This document shows positions 19,093 to 28,188 of a stretch of DNA of 58,612 nt, piece by piece. Within the stretch, counting starts at the first letter, position 1, and every line of letters begins with the position of its first letter. The stretch spans positions 1 to 58,612 of the forward strand of contig NZ_BPEW01000029.1 in NCBI RefSeq assembly GCF_019654975.1. The letters run 5' to 3'. Source of the stretch: Shewanella sp. c952 (GTDB taxonomy: Bacteria > Pseudomonadota > Gammaproteobacteria > Enterobacterales > Shewanellaceae). A model generated the notes under the pieces. The model saw only the letters and a list, made by a program, of their open reading frames with translations. It was not told the origin of the DNA and made no database searches. Both the position numbers and the translations under genes were made by a program.

Positions 19093-20143
19093 AGCCGAGG
19101 AGCTTATCGTCAGCGCTGAAAAAGCAGCGCTCGAAGAGGCTATTTATACTCGACGAGTGCTCAGGTTCACCTTAGGAATAGGTCTTGCGGTCGCAGTCTC
19201 TTCTATCTGGGCATGGCCGCTAGCGTTTATTGTGCCGGTGTTTGTGGCTAAGTTTTTGGTCGACAGACAAGAGCCTACAGTACAAACGGTGTACGAGTTA
19301 CTCATCTCAATGATTTGTACTATCGCGATTGCTTGGTTAGTCAGTTTCGGACCCACGCAATACCCAGCGGTTTTACTGCCATTATTGGCGATGATGATGC
19401 TTTGGGGCTACTACCTTTTCAGTAGCCCTAAGTGGAATTTCTTTGCAACGATCTTCATCGTTGCCACGCTGTTGTTACCCTATCTTGGACTGTTGCAGCC
19501 GGGCGCATCGCTGATGGTTGGGGTCGGACTCAGTTTTTCAGGGGTCGTTGCGGTTTCTATTTTTGCATTACTGCATGTTTTACTCCCCGATCTCTCGCCA
19601 GAGAAAGAATCACTAGCCAATGCAGAACAGAGTCACGATGAACGCACTCACGAAGCATTTCGAGCCCTCATTCTAGCGTTCCCCGTTATCTGTTTTTTCT
19701 ATTTTTTAGAGATCTCTGGTGCGCTGCTGACGATGATATTTATCGCCATTTTATCGCTACAAGCCGCAGGTGCAAAGAGCATCAAGGTGAGTCTATTTTT
19801 ATTGGTCACCAATGGTATTGGTGGCGTACTGGCAATTGTGTTCTATAACTTGTTGACGATTGTTCCTGAACTGCCATTTTATATTGGCATGTCGATGTTA
19901 GCAGCGTTAATATTTGGACAAAAGATCTATGCAGATCCCGCAAAAGCACCGCTCTTTGCGGGGATATTGTCGGCTTTATTAGTGGTTGTTGGCTCAACGG
20001 TTTCTTCCACAGACAAAGATGTTGCGGTTAATTTTTATTTGCGGATCTTGCAGCTATTCTTAGTAGGCGTGTACATGATATTCGCTTCTTTTTATTTAGA
20101 ATCTAGAGATTGGAAATTCTTGAAGAAGAGAAATAGCCTTTAA
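19082..20143 (+). CDS. DUF2955/FUSC-like integral membrane transporter
   Basis: A 353-residue protein with about ten hydrophobic helices arranged as two similar bundles (around 25-170 and 190-340), separated by a charged linker (LPDLSPEKESLANAEQSHDERTHE). This layout resembles the aromatic-acid exporter/FUSC class and in particular DUF2955 proteins, commonly found directly after an HlyD adaptor. The family name is from memory of the gene pair, not from a search. Translation is probably coupled to the adaptor by the 11-base overlap. A kinase gene follows 60 bases later and might be in the same transcript. Confidence 0.82.
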   Translation: MSDKAEELIVSAEKAALEEAIYTRRVLRFTLGIGLAVAVSSIWAWPLAFIVPVFVAKFLVDRQEPTVQTVYELLISMICTIAIAWLVSFGPTQYPAVLLPLLAMMMLWGYYLFSSPKWNFFATIFIVATLLLPYLGLLQPGASLMVGVGLSFSGVVAVSIFALLHVLLPDLSPEKESLANAEQSHDERTHEAFRALILAFPVICFFYFLEISGALLTMIFIAILSLQAAGAKSIKVSLFLLVTNGIGGVLAIVFYNLLTIVPELPFYIGMSMLAALIFGQKIYADPAKAPLFAGILSALLVVVGSTVSSTDKDVAVNFYLRILQLFLVGVYMIFASFYLESRDWKFLKKRNSL

Positions 20144-20203
20144 GTCGATATAGGGAAAATGCAAATAATCACATTTGCATCAATAGTATGGAGTTTATAG
20201 GTA

Positions 20204-23200
20204 ATGGATCATATCTTTATCGGGCTAGTACTATTTGGCTTATTTGCTTTACTTATTGGACTGTTCTTACAGCTTAAACGCGCTGTCAATCAAGATATAT
20301 CTATCTTTTTCAAACTAAGAAAAAATCGGGTGTATGCCGCACTATCATTGCTAGTTTTCACGCTTATTTTGCAACTCGTCGGTGCGATTGGCTTATCGAT
20401 TACCTATGACCATGAGGTTAAAAAAAGCGGCGAAGCGCTGAGAACATTAACCAAAACTAGCGATGTAGCCCTTTACTCTTGGGTAAAAGGCTGGGAGTCG
20501 CGAATTACAGCCGTTTCGAGCAACCCTCTTTTGCAGAAACGGACAGCTGATCTCATTTCTGATACTAACAACAAAAACGTACTTGCTAGTGAAAACATTC
20601 AGTGGTCAAGAGAAGCTTATCATCGTTACAGTCGATCTTTTGGGGCTTTAGGTTTTTTTATCACTGCTTTAGATGGCACTAACTTGTCTTCAGCAAGAGA
20701 TAAAAATATTGGCACACTGAATATTGTTGCCCGCAAAGAGGCTAAGATTTTTGCCCGCGCAGTTGCTGGCGAAACCGTGATTACCGCGCCTATCCGCTCT
20801 GAAGTGATTTTGAAAAACCCTTACGGTATTGAGCAAACGCAAACACCGACGATGTTTGTTCTGAGCCCTATACGGGATGCTAAAGAGAATATCCTGGCAG
20901 TATTGATGTTACGTATCGACCCTTATGTCGAGTTTGCAAAATTAGCTGAAAGCGCGGGTGTCGGTAAAACAGGAGAGTCTTATTTTGTATCTCAAGAGGG
21001 ATATATATTGTCCCACAGTCGCTTCGAGAAAGATCTGCAATCATTAGGACTGGTCGACCCGGGGCAGATGTCGGTATTAAACCTACGGGTAACCAATCCA
21101 GGAAGAATACTGACTCCAGAATCTCCTGCAGCAAAGAACCACAACGATAGTCCGCTCACCTACAGTGCTAGCCAATTAAGTATGCGCATGGATGGACATA
21201 ATTATAAGGGTTATAAAGATTACCGTGGTAAGGAGGTTATCGGCGCTTGGCATTGGGACAGCCGTTATGGCTTCGGTGTGATTACCGAAATGGATCTCGA
21301 TGAAGCGGCAAGTAATTACTTCTTCTTTAAAAATATTATCATAGGGATTATGGCGGCGATTGTGCTGTTGTGCATCTTGCTCTCTGTCGGCGGTATCAAG
21401 ATAAGTCGCTTGGTGCATGACCGGTTACAAGTTGATAATGATAACTTAGAGCGACAAATTAACCTGCGAACTAAAGAGCTACAAGAGCGGGAAGAAGCGC
21501 TGTGGGATCTCTACGAAAACTCATTTGTGGCTTATGCATCGGTTAATGTTGACGGTGATTTTATCAAGCACAATCGGCAGTTTTCTTTGTTAGCAGGTGT
21601 CGAACGCGAGGCTTTTAAAAGCATTAATTGGCGTGATGTAATCAATAAAGAGAATGGTCCAATTGATACCGTATTCAAACAAGGATTACGCGGTATTAGA
21701 TCACAAGATGAAAGGGTGCAGCTGCATGATACCAGCGGCGAGATGTTATTTGTTTCTGTGTCGACCGATCTTGTAAAGGATGGTTCGGGTCGAGTTACCG
21801 AGGTTAGGTTTTCATTACTCGATATCAGCGAGCAAGAAAAAGTCCGTTTAGAAATGCTGAAAAACCAGCAGCAATACCAAGTTTTACTGGAAAATATTCA
21901 GGGTGTTGTATACCGCTATCGGGTCGATATTCTCGATAAATTTGAATATACACTGCAGTATTTGAGTCCCAATGTAGAAGTCGTTACAGGTTACTGCGAT
22001 AAAGATTTTCTAGGTGAAAATGCTCGGCTTACTTTTGTGGATATTGTCGTTCCAGAAGATATGAAAGCGCTCAAAGCTGAGCTGAGTATTGCTTATCAAG
22101 AGCAGAGCTTTGTGACCCGCGATATTCGCATTAAGAATGCTGCAAATGAATTAAGATATTTGCAGATTAAGGCGCAATTTGTTTACGATGAAATAGGCGA
22201 TGCTTGCTATTTTGATGGCACATTATTTGATATTACTGAGCAAAAGCTAGCTGAAAATCGACTGCAACTATCTGAAGATAAACTCAAGGTGGCTGCTGAA
22301 AGCGCAAGAATGGGAATGTGGGATTATTATCCTGCTGAAAATAAAGTCGTAGTAAACCCTATGTACGCCAATATGCTTGGTTACGATGTACTGGATCTTT
22401 GTATTGATAACGAGCAGTGGTCAGTGCTTAATGCTGGAGAGCAGACCTGGTTTAATTTAATACACCCAGATGACAGGGAGTCGATTCTAAATAGCTTAAA
22501 AGCTCAGAGTAAATCAAACCCACAGCTGCTTAAACGCGAATTTAGAATGCAACGTAAAGACGGAAGTTATGACTGGATAATGAGTATCGGCCAGGTGCAC
22601 CATTATACTGAAGATGGTCATGCCGGTCGGATCAGTGGCGTTCATCTCAATATTAATGAGTCGAAAGCGTTGCAAAGGGAGCTCGCCTCAGCGATTGAAA
22701 TTGCTGATGACGCTAACCGTGCTAAGGGAGAGTTCCTAGCGAATATGAGTCATGAGATCCGCACGCCGATGAATGCCATTATTGGCATGACACATCTTGC
22801 ACTTAAAACGGAATTAACTAAGCAGCAACACAACTATATTGATAAATCCCATCGTTCAGCTCAATCTCTATTAGGGATCATCAATGACATCCTCGACTTT
22901 TCAAAAATAGAAGCGGGTAAGCTGGATATCGAAGCGATTCAATTCCGCTTAGAGGATGTATTAGAAGACATTATCAACTTTGTTGGCATTAAAGTAGCTG
23001 AGAAGGAGCTGGAATTGTTGTTTGATATTGACCCATCAATTCCTGCTATGTTGCAGGGCGACCCGCTCCGATTAGCACAGATCCTTACCAACCTTGCTAA
23101 TAATGCCGTTAAGTTCACCGAACAAGGTAGCGTGATCATTGGCGTCAGTATTGAAAAGCTGACTGATGATGAAGTCACACTTAAGTTCTCGGTCACTGAT

Positions 23201-24928
23201 ACTGGAATCGGCATGACGACAGAGCAGCAGCAAGGCTTGTTTAAAGCGTTTTCTCAAGCCGATGCATCAACCACTAGAAAATATGGCGGTACTGGATTAG
23301 GGCTGGCAATTTGTAAAAATTTGGCTGACTTAATGGGGGGGCATATTGGCGTTTCAAGTGAAGTGAATCAAGGCAGTAGTTTCTATTTTGAATCGGTATT
23401 CCCCATAGTCGAACATCATGACATTACGCCAATTTATCAAGGAAGCTTAGAAGATATTCGTGTGTTACTTGTTGAGGATAATGCCAATTCCCGTGAGATC
23501 CTCTTAGCCATGTTAGATAGTCTTAACGTGCAGGTTGAGTGTGCTGAAGATGGCGTAGAAGCCGTCGAAATGCTCAAAAAAAGTGAGACTTTACCTTATC
23601 AACTGGTATTGCTGGATTGGAAGATGCCAAAGCTTGATGGAATAGGCGTAGCGAAATTCATCAAGCAGCTGCCCGAATCCATGACACCTCATGTCGTCAT
23701 GGTGACAGCCTACGGTAAAGAGGAGTTATTATTCGATGCTGTAGATGTACCTATAGATGCGGTGCTCACCAAACCTGTTACTCAATCGACATTGTGGGAT
23801 GCGTTATTGCCTGCTTTAGGTTTAGCGCCACGTAAACTCACGAGCTTTTCAAAAAGGCGCAGTCGAGTTGAAACTGCGCTATCTCAACTTGCAGGAGCAA
23901 AACTATTAGTTGCAGAAGACAATGATTTAAATCAGGAGCTGATCGTAGAGCTGCTCAGCAGTAATGGCATAACCCCCGTGCTGGCTAATAACGGTCAAGA
24001 GGCGCTTGATTTCCTTGAGCAAGAACAGTTCGATGGTGTATTGATGGATTGCCAAATGCCAATCATGGACGGCTATAGTGCCACTCGCAGGATTAGAGAG
24101 ATTGAGCAGTTGGAACACCTTCCTGTGCTGGCTATGACGGCAAACGCAATGGCTGGAGATAGAGAAAAAGCACTCGAGTCGGGCATGAATGATCATATTC
24201 CTAAACCGATTAATGTCGATGAGTTATTTATTACTATCGCTAAATGGGTGACTCCCAAATATCCGCAATTAACAGCAAAGGCGGACAGCCCTTCTAGAGG
24301 AAGCGAGATTGACTTTGACCTCTTTGAGCACATAAATACTCAGTTGGGCTTGCATCGTACTCAAGGAAAAACAGAGCTTTATATTAAGTTGCTGCAGAAG
24401 TTCGTTAGCGGACAACACGACTTTTCAACGCGATTTAATGCGAGTGTCGAAGCCGATGATATTGTGACAGCAGCAAGACTTTTACATACGCTAAAAAGCG
24501 TTGCTGGTGCGATAGGAGCATTAAAGCTAGCTGAGTATGCGGAGCAATTAGAGCAAGATAATGAAACATTTTCACGACCCAAGGCAGAGATTACTGCTAG
24601 TGATAATTATGAATTGTTAGAAAGTGAATTATCACTAGTCTGTAAAGAGATTAGCGCACAACTGCTTGTGGGAGCCAAAGAGCAGACACTGGTTACTCTA
24701 GATGTTGATAAGGCTAGCGCCGTTTTAGCTACACTTATCGATATGCTTAATGACTTTGATATGGCAGCGACCGAACTTATCACAACAGAGCGAGCAACAC
24801 TGTCATCTAAGCCACTTGCATCTCTGCTTAAGCAGCTTGAAAAACAGTTAGATGATTATGAATTTGATGAGGCACTCAAAGTCGCAATAAAGATGCAAGC
24901 GATTGTAGCTAGCGTTACAGACAATTAA
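20204..24928 (+). CDS. Hybrid sensor histidine kinase (Cache-PAS-PAS-PAS-HisKA-HATPase-REC-REC-HPt)
   Basis: A 1574-residue phosphorelay protein. Membrane helices lie at about 4-24, 44-66 and 372-396. The segment 67-371 is a large periplasmic sensor, probably a double Cache domain. Three PAS-like domains follow (about 425-540, 550-680, 690-830). HisKA has phospho-acceptor His850 (MSHEIRTPMNA). The ATPase has the N box (NLANNAVKFTEQG) and G boxes (DTGIGM, GGTGLGLAI). Receiver domains carry Asp1138 (LDWKMP) and Asp1282 (MDCQMP), and the HPt domain His1428 (LHTLKSVAG). It can thus run a complete relay and pass phosphate to another regulator. The gene that follows by 24 bases, REC-HD-GYP, is the obvious partner. 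Confidence 0.96.
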   Translation: MDHIFIGLVLFGLFALLIGLFLQLKRAVNQDISIFFKLRKNRVYAALSLLVFTLILQLVGAIGLSITYDHEVKKSGEALRTLTKTSDVALYSWVKGWESRITAVSSNPLLQKRTADLISDTNNKNVLASENIQWSREAYHRYSRSFGALGFFITALDGTNLSSARDKNIGTLNIVARKEAKIFARAVAGETVITAPIRSEVILKNPYGIEQTQTPTMFVLSPIRDAKENILAVLMLRIDPYVEFAKLAESAGVGKTGESYFVSQEGYILSHSRFEKDLQSLGLVDPGQMSVLNLRVTNPGRILTPESPAAKNHNDSPLTYSASQLSMRMDGHNYKGYKDYRGKEVIGAWHWDSRYGFGVITEMDLDEAASNYFFFKNIIIGIMAAIVLLCILLSVGGIKISRLVHDRLQVDNDNLERQINLRTKELQEREEALWDLYENSFVAYASVNVDGDFIKHNRQFSLLAGVEREAFKSINWRDVINKENGPIDTVFKQGLRGIRSQDERVQLHDTSGEMLFVSVSTDLVKDGSGRVTEVRFSLLDISEQEKVRLEMLKNQQQYQVLLENIQGVVYRYRVDILDKFEYTLQYLSPNVEVVTGYCDKDFLGENARLTFVDIVVPEDMKALKAELSIAYQEQSFVTRDIRIKNAANELRYLQIKAQFVYDEIGDACYFDGTLFDITEQKLAENRLQLSEDKLKVAAESARMGMWDYYPAENKVVVNPMYANMLGYDVLDLCIDNEQWSVLNAGEQTWFNLIHPDDRESILNSLKAQSKSNPQLLKREFRMQRKDGSYDWIMSIGQVHHYTEDGHAGRISGVHLNINESKALQRELASAIEIADDANRAKGEFLANMSHEIRTPMNAIIGMTHLALKTELTKQQHNYIDKSHRSAQSLLGIINDILDFSKIEAGKLDIEAIQFRLEDVLEDIINFVGIKVAEKELELLFDIDPSIPAMLQGDPLRLAQILTNLANNAVKFTEQGSVIIGVSIEKLTDDEVTLKFSVTDTGIGMTTEQQQGLFKAFSQADASTTRKYGGTGLGLAICKNLADLMGGHIGVSSEVNQGSSFYFESVFPIVEHHDITPIYQGSLEDIRVLLVEDNANSREILLAMLDSLNVQVECAEDGVEAVEMLKKSETLPYQLVLLDWKMPKLDGIGVAKFIKQLPESMTPHVVMVTAYGKEELLFDAVDVPIDAVLTKPVTQSTLWDALLPALGLAPRKLTSFSKRRSRVETALSQLAGAKLLVAEDNDLNQELIVELLSSNGITPVLANNGQEALDFLEQEQFDGVLMDCQMPIMDGYSATRRIREIEQLEHLPVLAMTANAMAGDREKALESGMNDHIPKPINVDELFITIAKWVTPKYPQLTAKADSPSRGSEIDFDLFEHINTQLGLHRTQGKTELYIKLLQKFVSGQHDFSTRFNASVEADDIVTAARLLHTLKSVAGAIGALKLAEYAEQLEQDNETFSRPKAEITASDNYELLESELSLVCKEISAQLLVGAKEQTLVTLDVDKASAVLATLIDMLNDFDMAATELITTERATLSSKPLASLLKQLEKQLDDYEFDEALKVAIKMQAIVASVTDN

Positions 24929-24952
24929 TTTTTACGATATAGGAAGGCTGTG

Positions 24953-25966
24953 ATGGACCAACAAACCTTACTAGTTGTCGATGACACCCCAGCGAACATA
25001 GATGTTTTGGCTGGAATGTTAAAAGATGATTACCAAATAAAAGTGGCTAAAAATGGTGAAATTGCACTAAAGATTGCCAAACGTCTCCCTTTGGACCTTA
25101 TTTTACTTGATATTATGATGCCAGGAATTGATGGTTTTGAGGTTTGTAGGCGTCTTAAAAGCGATCATACCACTCGGCATATACCGATCATTTTTGTAAC
25201 CGCAAAAATCACCGCTGAAGACGAGCTTAAGGGCTTAGAACTTGGCGCGGTAGATTATATCACTAAGCCATTTAACCCACCTATTGTTCAGCAAAGGGTT
25301 AAAACCCAGTTGGCGCTGTTTAATCAGAGTCGCGAACTGGCGATTAAAGTTAAACAGAAAACGGCAGAGCTGGCCGCAACTCAGCTTAAAGTGATACAGA
25401 AGCTCGGGCGCGCAGCGGAGTACAAAGATAATGAAACAGGGATGCATGTCATACGAATGAGTCACTATGCGCATATCCTAGCGAAAGCGGCGGGCATGTG
25501 TGAAGCAGATGCGGATATGTTAATGGCTGCGAGCCCAATGCACGACATTGGTAAAATAGGCATATCAGATGCCATCTTGCGTAAGCCTGGCAAACTCACC
25601 GCTGATGAGTTCGAAGAGATGAAAAAACACGCAGAAATCGGCGCTGAAATCATTGGAGATAATGAATCCGATCTGCTTAAGATGGCAAAAATTGTTGCTA
25701 TTAGTCACCATGAGAAATGGAATGGTACTGGTTATCCCTATGGACTTAAAGGTGAGGATATTCCTCGCATAGGCCGCATTGTTGCAATTGCTGATGTATT
25801 TGATGCATTGACTTGTGAGCGACCGTATAAGCGTGCTTGGTCGGTCGAGGAAGCGGTCGCGTTATTACAAAAAGAGGCGGGTGAACATTTTGACCCACAA
25901 CTGGTGCCGCTGTTTCTTGAGCATATGGATGAGGTAACCGAGGTAATGCTGTCCTTAAAGGACTAA
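24953..25966 (+). CDS. Response regulator with HD-GYP c-di-GMP phosphodiesterase domain
   Basis: A 337-residue protein. The receiver domain (about 5-120) has the acidic pair VDDTP, the phospho-Asp in LLDIMMPG and the conserved Lys in YITKPF. A short helical linker leads to HD-GYP (about 150-330). It has HxxR early on (HVIRMSHY), metal-binding HD in SPMHDIGKIGI, HHE in ISHHEKWNGTGYP, and the GYP triad, all intact, so active hydrolysis of c-di-GMP is expected. The start is ATG 24953, with AGGAAGG 5 bases upstream, rather than the GTG at 24950. It probably receives phosphate from the preceding hybrid kinase. Confidence 0.95.
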   Translation: MDQQTLLVVDDTPANIDVLAGMLKDDYQIKVAKNGEIALKIAKRLPLDLILLDIMMPGIDGFEVCRRLKSDHTTRHIPIIFVTAKITAEDELKGLELGAVDYITKPFNPPIVQQRVKTQLALFNQSRELAIKVKQKTAELAATQLKVIQKLGRAAEYKDNETGMHVIRMSHYAHILAKAAGMCEADADMLMAASPMHDIGKIGISDAILRKPGKLTADEFEEMKKHAEIGAEIIGDNESDLLKMAKIVAISHHEKWNGTGYPYGLKGEDIPRIGRIVAIADVFDALTCERPYKRAWSVEEAVALLQKEAGEHFDPQLVPLFLEHMDEVTEVMLSLKD

Positions 25967-26173
25967 AGCACATACTGGCTGTCAGACTTAAACAATTATT
26001 TTATTAGTTGTTTTGTCAGTTCTTAGCTGCAAGCATTTTGCAGTTTAATGATTATAAGCCTTGATAACACTGAGCTTGAAGATAATGGGTATACAAGTTG
26101 TGAAAGGATTACGCGTCAGCTGTTCAACATTTGTTAAGCTTGGTAATGATAGAGTTTAATCAATAACTTGAAT

Positions 26174-26205
26174 CTTGTGCTATAGCTTATATAGCGCAAG
26201 TTTTT
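26174..26205 (+). terminator. Intrinsic terminator, first of a tandem pair
   Basis: CTTGTGCTATA at 26174-26184 pairs with TATAGCGCAAG at 26190-26200 (one G-T wobble) and is followed by five T. It lies about 200 bases after the HD-GYP stop codon. Confidence 0.85.
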
Positions 26206-26222
26206 AGTGGATGTCTATTTCT

Positions 26223-26250
26223 AAAAACGCAGCCTTGGCAGCGTTTTTTT
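26223..26250 (+). terminator. Intrinsic terminator, second of a tandem pair, next to a start codon
   Basis: AAAACGC/GCGTTTT with an inner GCC/GGC pair (one A-A mismatch) is followed by a total of seven T up to 26250. The ATG of the next gene is only 22 bases further on, with its ribosome site AAGGA at 26261-26265, so there is no room for a promoter between them. This implies read-through or attenuation control of the next gene. Confidence 0.82.
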
Positions 26251-26272
26251 GTTTTACCAAAAGGATAAAACT

Positions 26273-26878
26273 ATGTTCCAACTGAATAAAGCTATGTTCC
26301 AATTTAGTCGAGTTAAGTTAGCAGCTGTTCTCGTTCCTGCAATACTTGTTGGTTGTGCAACTGGCGATACTCCAGATTCAAAGAAAATGAATGCTCGAGA
26401 AGAGACTCAAGCAGCATTGCAAGAGATCTATAAAGAACATCCTGGAGCTAAGTCAGCAGTGGCTGAGTCAGTTGGTTATGTTGTATGTACAGGTAGTAAT
26501 ACTTATCTTTTTGCATTATCAACCGGTGGCGGGATCTGCGTTCTGCATGAAGGCAGTAAGAAATCTTATTACCGTTTCGCTACAGGGGGGGTTGGTGCTG
26601 GGATTGGCTGGAAGCAGCTAGGGTTTGTGCAAGCATTTATGGATAGAGATGCACTAACACGTTACAAAGAGTCTGGTTACGAAGGGCAAGCGCAGGCTGA
26701 GGCAAGTGCTAAATATGACGAGAGTGGTGAGCAAGCGTCTGCCAACCAATCTGTTGATGTTTCAGGGATTAAAACTTACCAGGTCAACCTTATGGGCGCA
26801 GCTGCACAAGCAACTGTTCAAGGGTATAAGTATTGGGAAACCGACTTTACCGATGACTTTGTCGAGAAAGACGAGTAA
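26273..26878 (+). CDS. SYLF-domain-like lipoprotein
   Basis: About 201 residues. A lipoprotein signal ends in LVGC (Cys about 29). The mature protein resembles the SYLF (Ysc84-type) lipid-binding fold, with the Gly-rich strands FALSTGGGICVLHEG and FATGGVGAGIGWKQLGFVQAF, and then a low-complexity segment (YEGQAQAEASAKYDESGEQA). The family assignment is by pattern only. The first 13 codons hold a near-tandem duplication of the initiation segment (MFQLNKA, MFQFSR), giving two possible ATG starts, 26273 and 26294; only the first has AAGGA at a good distance. Expression must pass the terminator at 26223-26250. Confidence 0.75.
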   Translation: MFQLNKAMFQFSRVKLAAVLVPAILVGCATGDTPDSKKMNAREETQAALQEIYKEHPGAKSAVAESVGYVVCTGSNTYLFALSTGGGICVLHEGSKKSYYRFATGGVGAGIGWKQLGFVQAFMDRDALTRYKESGYEGQAQAEASAKYDESGEQASANQSVDVSGIKTYQVNLMGAAAQATVQGYKYWETDFTDDFVEKDE

Positions 26879-26895
26879 GTTTCAGTTGCTGATGA

Positions 26896-26921
26896 AAGCC
26901 AGCTGTTAAGCTGGCCTTTTT
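26896..26921 (+). terminator. Intrinsic terminator
   Basis: GCCAGCT/AGCTGGC stem (26898-26904 with 26909-26915), loop GTTA, then C and five T. It separates the SYLF gene from the convergent CIA30-like gene. Confidence 0.9.
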
Positions 26922-26927
26922 GATGGA

Positions 26928-27500
26928 TCAATCTAACAAAATAGATTTAAATGACAGCGAAAATTGTCCCGCCTGCTTATCCGCGAGTAAAAAGCCAACT
27001 TGTTTTATATCTGTGAGATTTAGCTTTGGTGCATCGATAATTTGACCTCGAAAAAGTGCGCTGAACTCTTCAGCACTGAATTGGTAAGATAACCATTTAC
27101 TAGGTTCGGTATTAAATGTTCGAGAGTAAGCCGCTGCGTCCCAGTCATTGCTTGTGCGCAAACGCAACTGGTACTGTCTACCATCGCCTTTTACGCGAAT
27201 ATTAACGTGAGTTGCCTTTGCAGGCACTTTAGCGGTTAAACGCGCTCTCGTTGAGGCAAAACCGCCATTGTTATCAAGTGATAACTCCCCGCTAAACGTT
27301 GCGACCTGGTTGTCATACCTGACGGAGCTGCTTGATACCCCGCCCATTACAGAATCATTGATAATATTCCAACTATTCTCGGGCTCAATAGTGAAAGGTG
27401 TCGCAATGCTTACGCTACTCATTAGTAGACTCCCTAGAAGCAGTGAGATGTTGATTGATAAAGTTTGTTGTTTCCGATGTTGATAGCTGTTTGCCTTCAT
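26928..27500 (-). CDS. CIA30-like (complex I intermediate-associated protein 30) domain protein, exported
   Basis: A 190-residue protein with a signal peptide (hydrophobic 17-33, cleavage near SIATPF) followed by a CIA30/NDUFAF1-type galactose-binding-like domain. Hallmarks are WNIINDSVMGGVSSSSV at the start of the domain, FSGELSLDNNGGFASTRA, and LRLRTSNDWDAAAYSRTF. Bacterial CIA30 proteins are of unknown function; the mitochondrial relatives help assemble complex I, but the export signal here argues for a different role. It is monocistronic, and its 3' end abuts the shared terminator. Confidence 0.85.
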   Translation of the reverse strand: MKANSYQHRKQQTLSINISLLLGSLLMSSVSIATPFTIEPENSWNIINDSVMGGVSSSSVRYDNQVATFSGELSLDNNGGFASTRARLTAKVPAKATHVNIRVKGDGRQYQLRLRTSNDWDAAAYSRTFNTEPSKWLSYQFSAEEFSALFRGQIIDAPKLNLTDIKQVGFLLADKQAGQFSLSFKSILLD

Positions 27501-27597
27501 ATTGTTCTCTAATAATCTGCTTTATTACCAATACGGCGCAAATACTGATTTGGATGACTGTTTATTTTTAGAGAGTATTTGGGGAAGGATAAGACAT

Positions 27598-27633
27598 AAA
27601 AAATCCGCGATGCATGGAGAGTGACATCGCGGA
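27598..27633 (-). terminator. Intrinsic terminator (minus strand)
   Basis: TCCGCGATG at 27604-27612 pairs with CATCGCGGA at 27625-27633. On the minus strand the stem is followed by six T (plus-strand A run 27598-27603). It ends the two-gene LruC/lipoprotein unit. Confidence 0.9.
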
Positions 27634-27658
27634 AGAATAGACCCACACTTGTATAGTG

Positions 27659-28177
27659 TTAGTTCATTGTCAGTATTTGGCTTTCGCTATCGGTCAGGTA
27701 GCTCCACTCAACATATTGTGGGTTTTGTCCTTCATAAAACCAAATGACGGCGATTAACTGGCTTTCATGATTAGCAATCTTTAGCTCTTTGCTTAGTTTA
27801 CCATCGCTTAAAGGGCCTCTAAATAAACAAGAATCAAAGTTGACGTTGTAACCGCCGCCTTGAGCGGTGTAGTCATCACATAGTGAGAAGTAACCTCGAC
27901 TCTGGCTGCTCTTATCGACGTTAATCGTTAACAGGTAAGAAGCTTCTAAGGCGTTATCCGCATCAACCACCAAATCATCGAGAGACGTTGGCGCAGGTGT
28001 TGGGTCCGCATCGGTTGTGGTTGTGGTCGTTGTAGTAGTTGTTGTAGGTGTTACTGCCGCAGGTGCTGGGCTTGCACCATCGCCATCCCCGCCACCGCCA
28101 CAAGCTGTTAGCGCTAATAATGGAAATGCGATAAGACTTAAACGAACATAGGTGATTTTTTCAAATTGAGTTTTCAT
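27659..28177 (-). CDS. Thr-rich lipoprotein of unknown function
   Basis: About 172 residues. The lipoprotein signal ends in LTAC, followed by GGGGDGDG, a Pro/Ala stretch and an uninterrupted run of eleven Thr (about 46-56), a flexible linker likely to hold a C-terminal domain (about 75-172) away from the membrane. That domain has two Cys (SLCDDY, DSCLFRG) that could form a disulfide. I chose ATG 28177, which has GGAG upstream; the frame begins at 28189, overlapping the stop of the LruC gene as TAATG. It is co-transcribed with and downstream of the LruC-domain gene, suggesting shared export or surface function. Confidence 0.8.
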   Translation of the reverse strand: MKTQFEKITYVRLSLIAFPLLALTACGGGGDGDGASPAPAAVTPTTTTTTTTTTTDADPTPAPTSLDDLVVDADNALEASYLLTINVDKSSQSRGYFSLCDDYTAQGGGYNVNFDSCLFRGPLSDGKLSKELKIANHESQLIAVIWFYEGQNPQYVEWSYLTDSESQILTMN

Positions 28178-28188
28178 GTGATTCTCCA

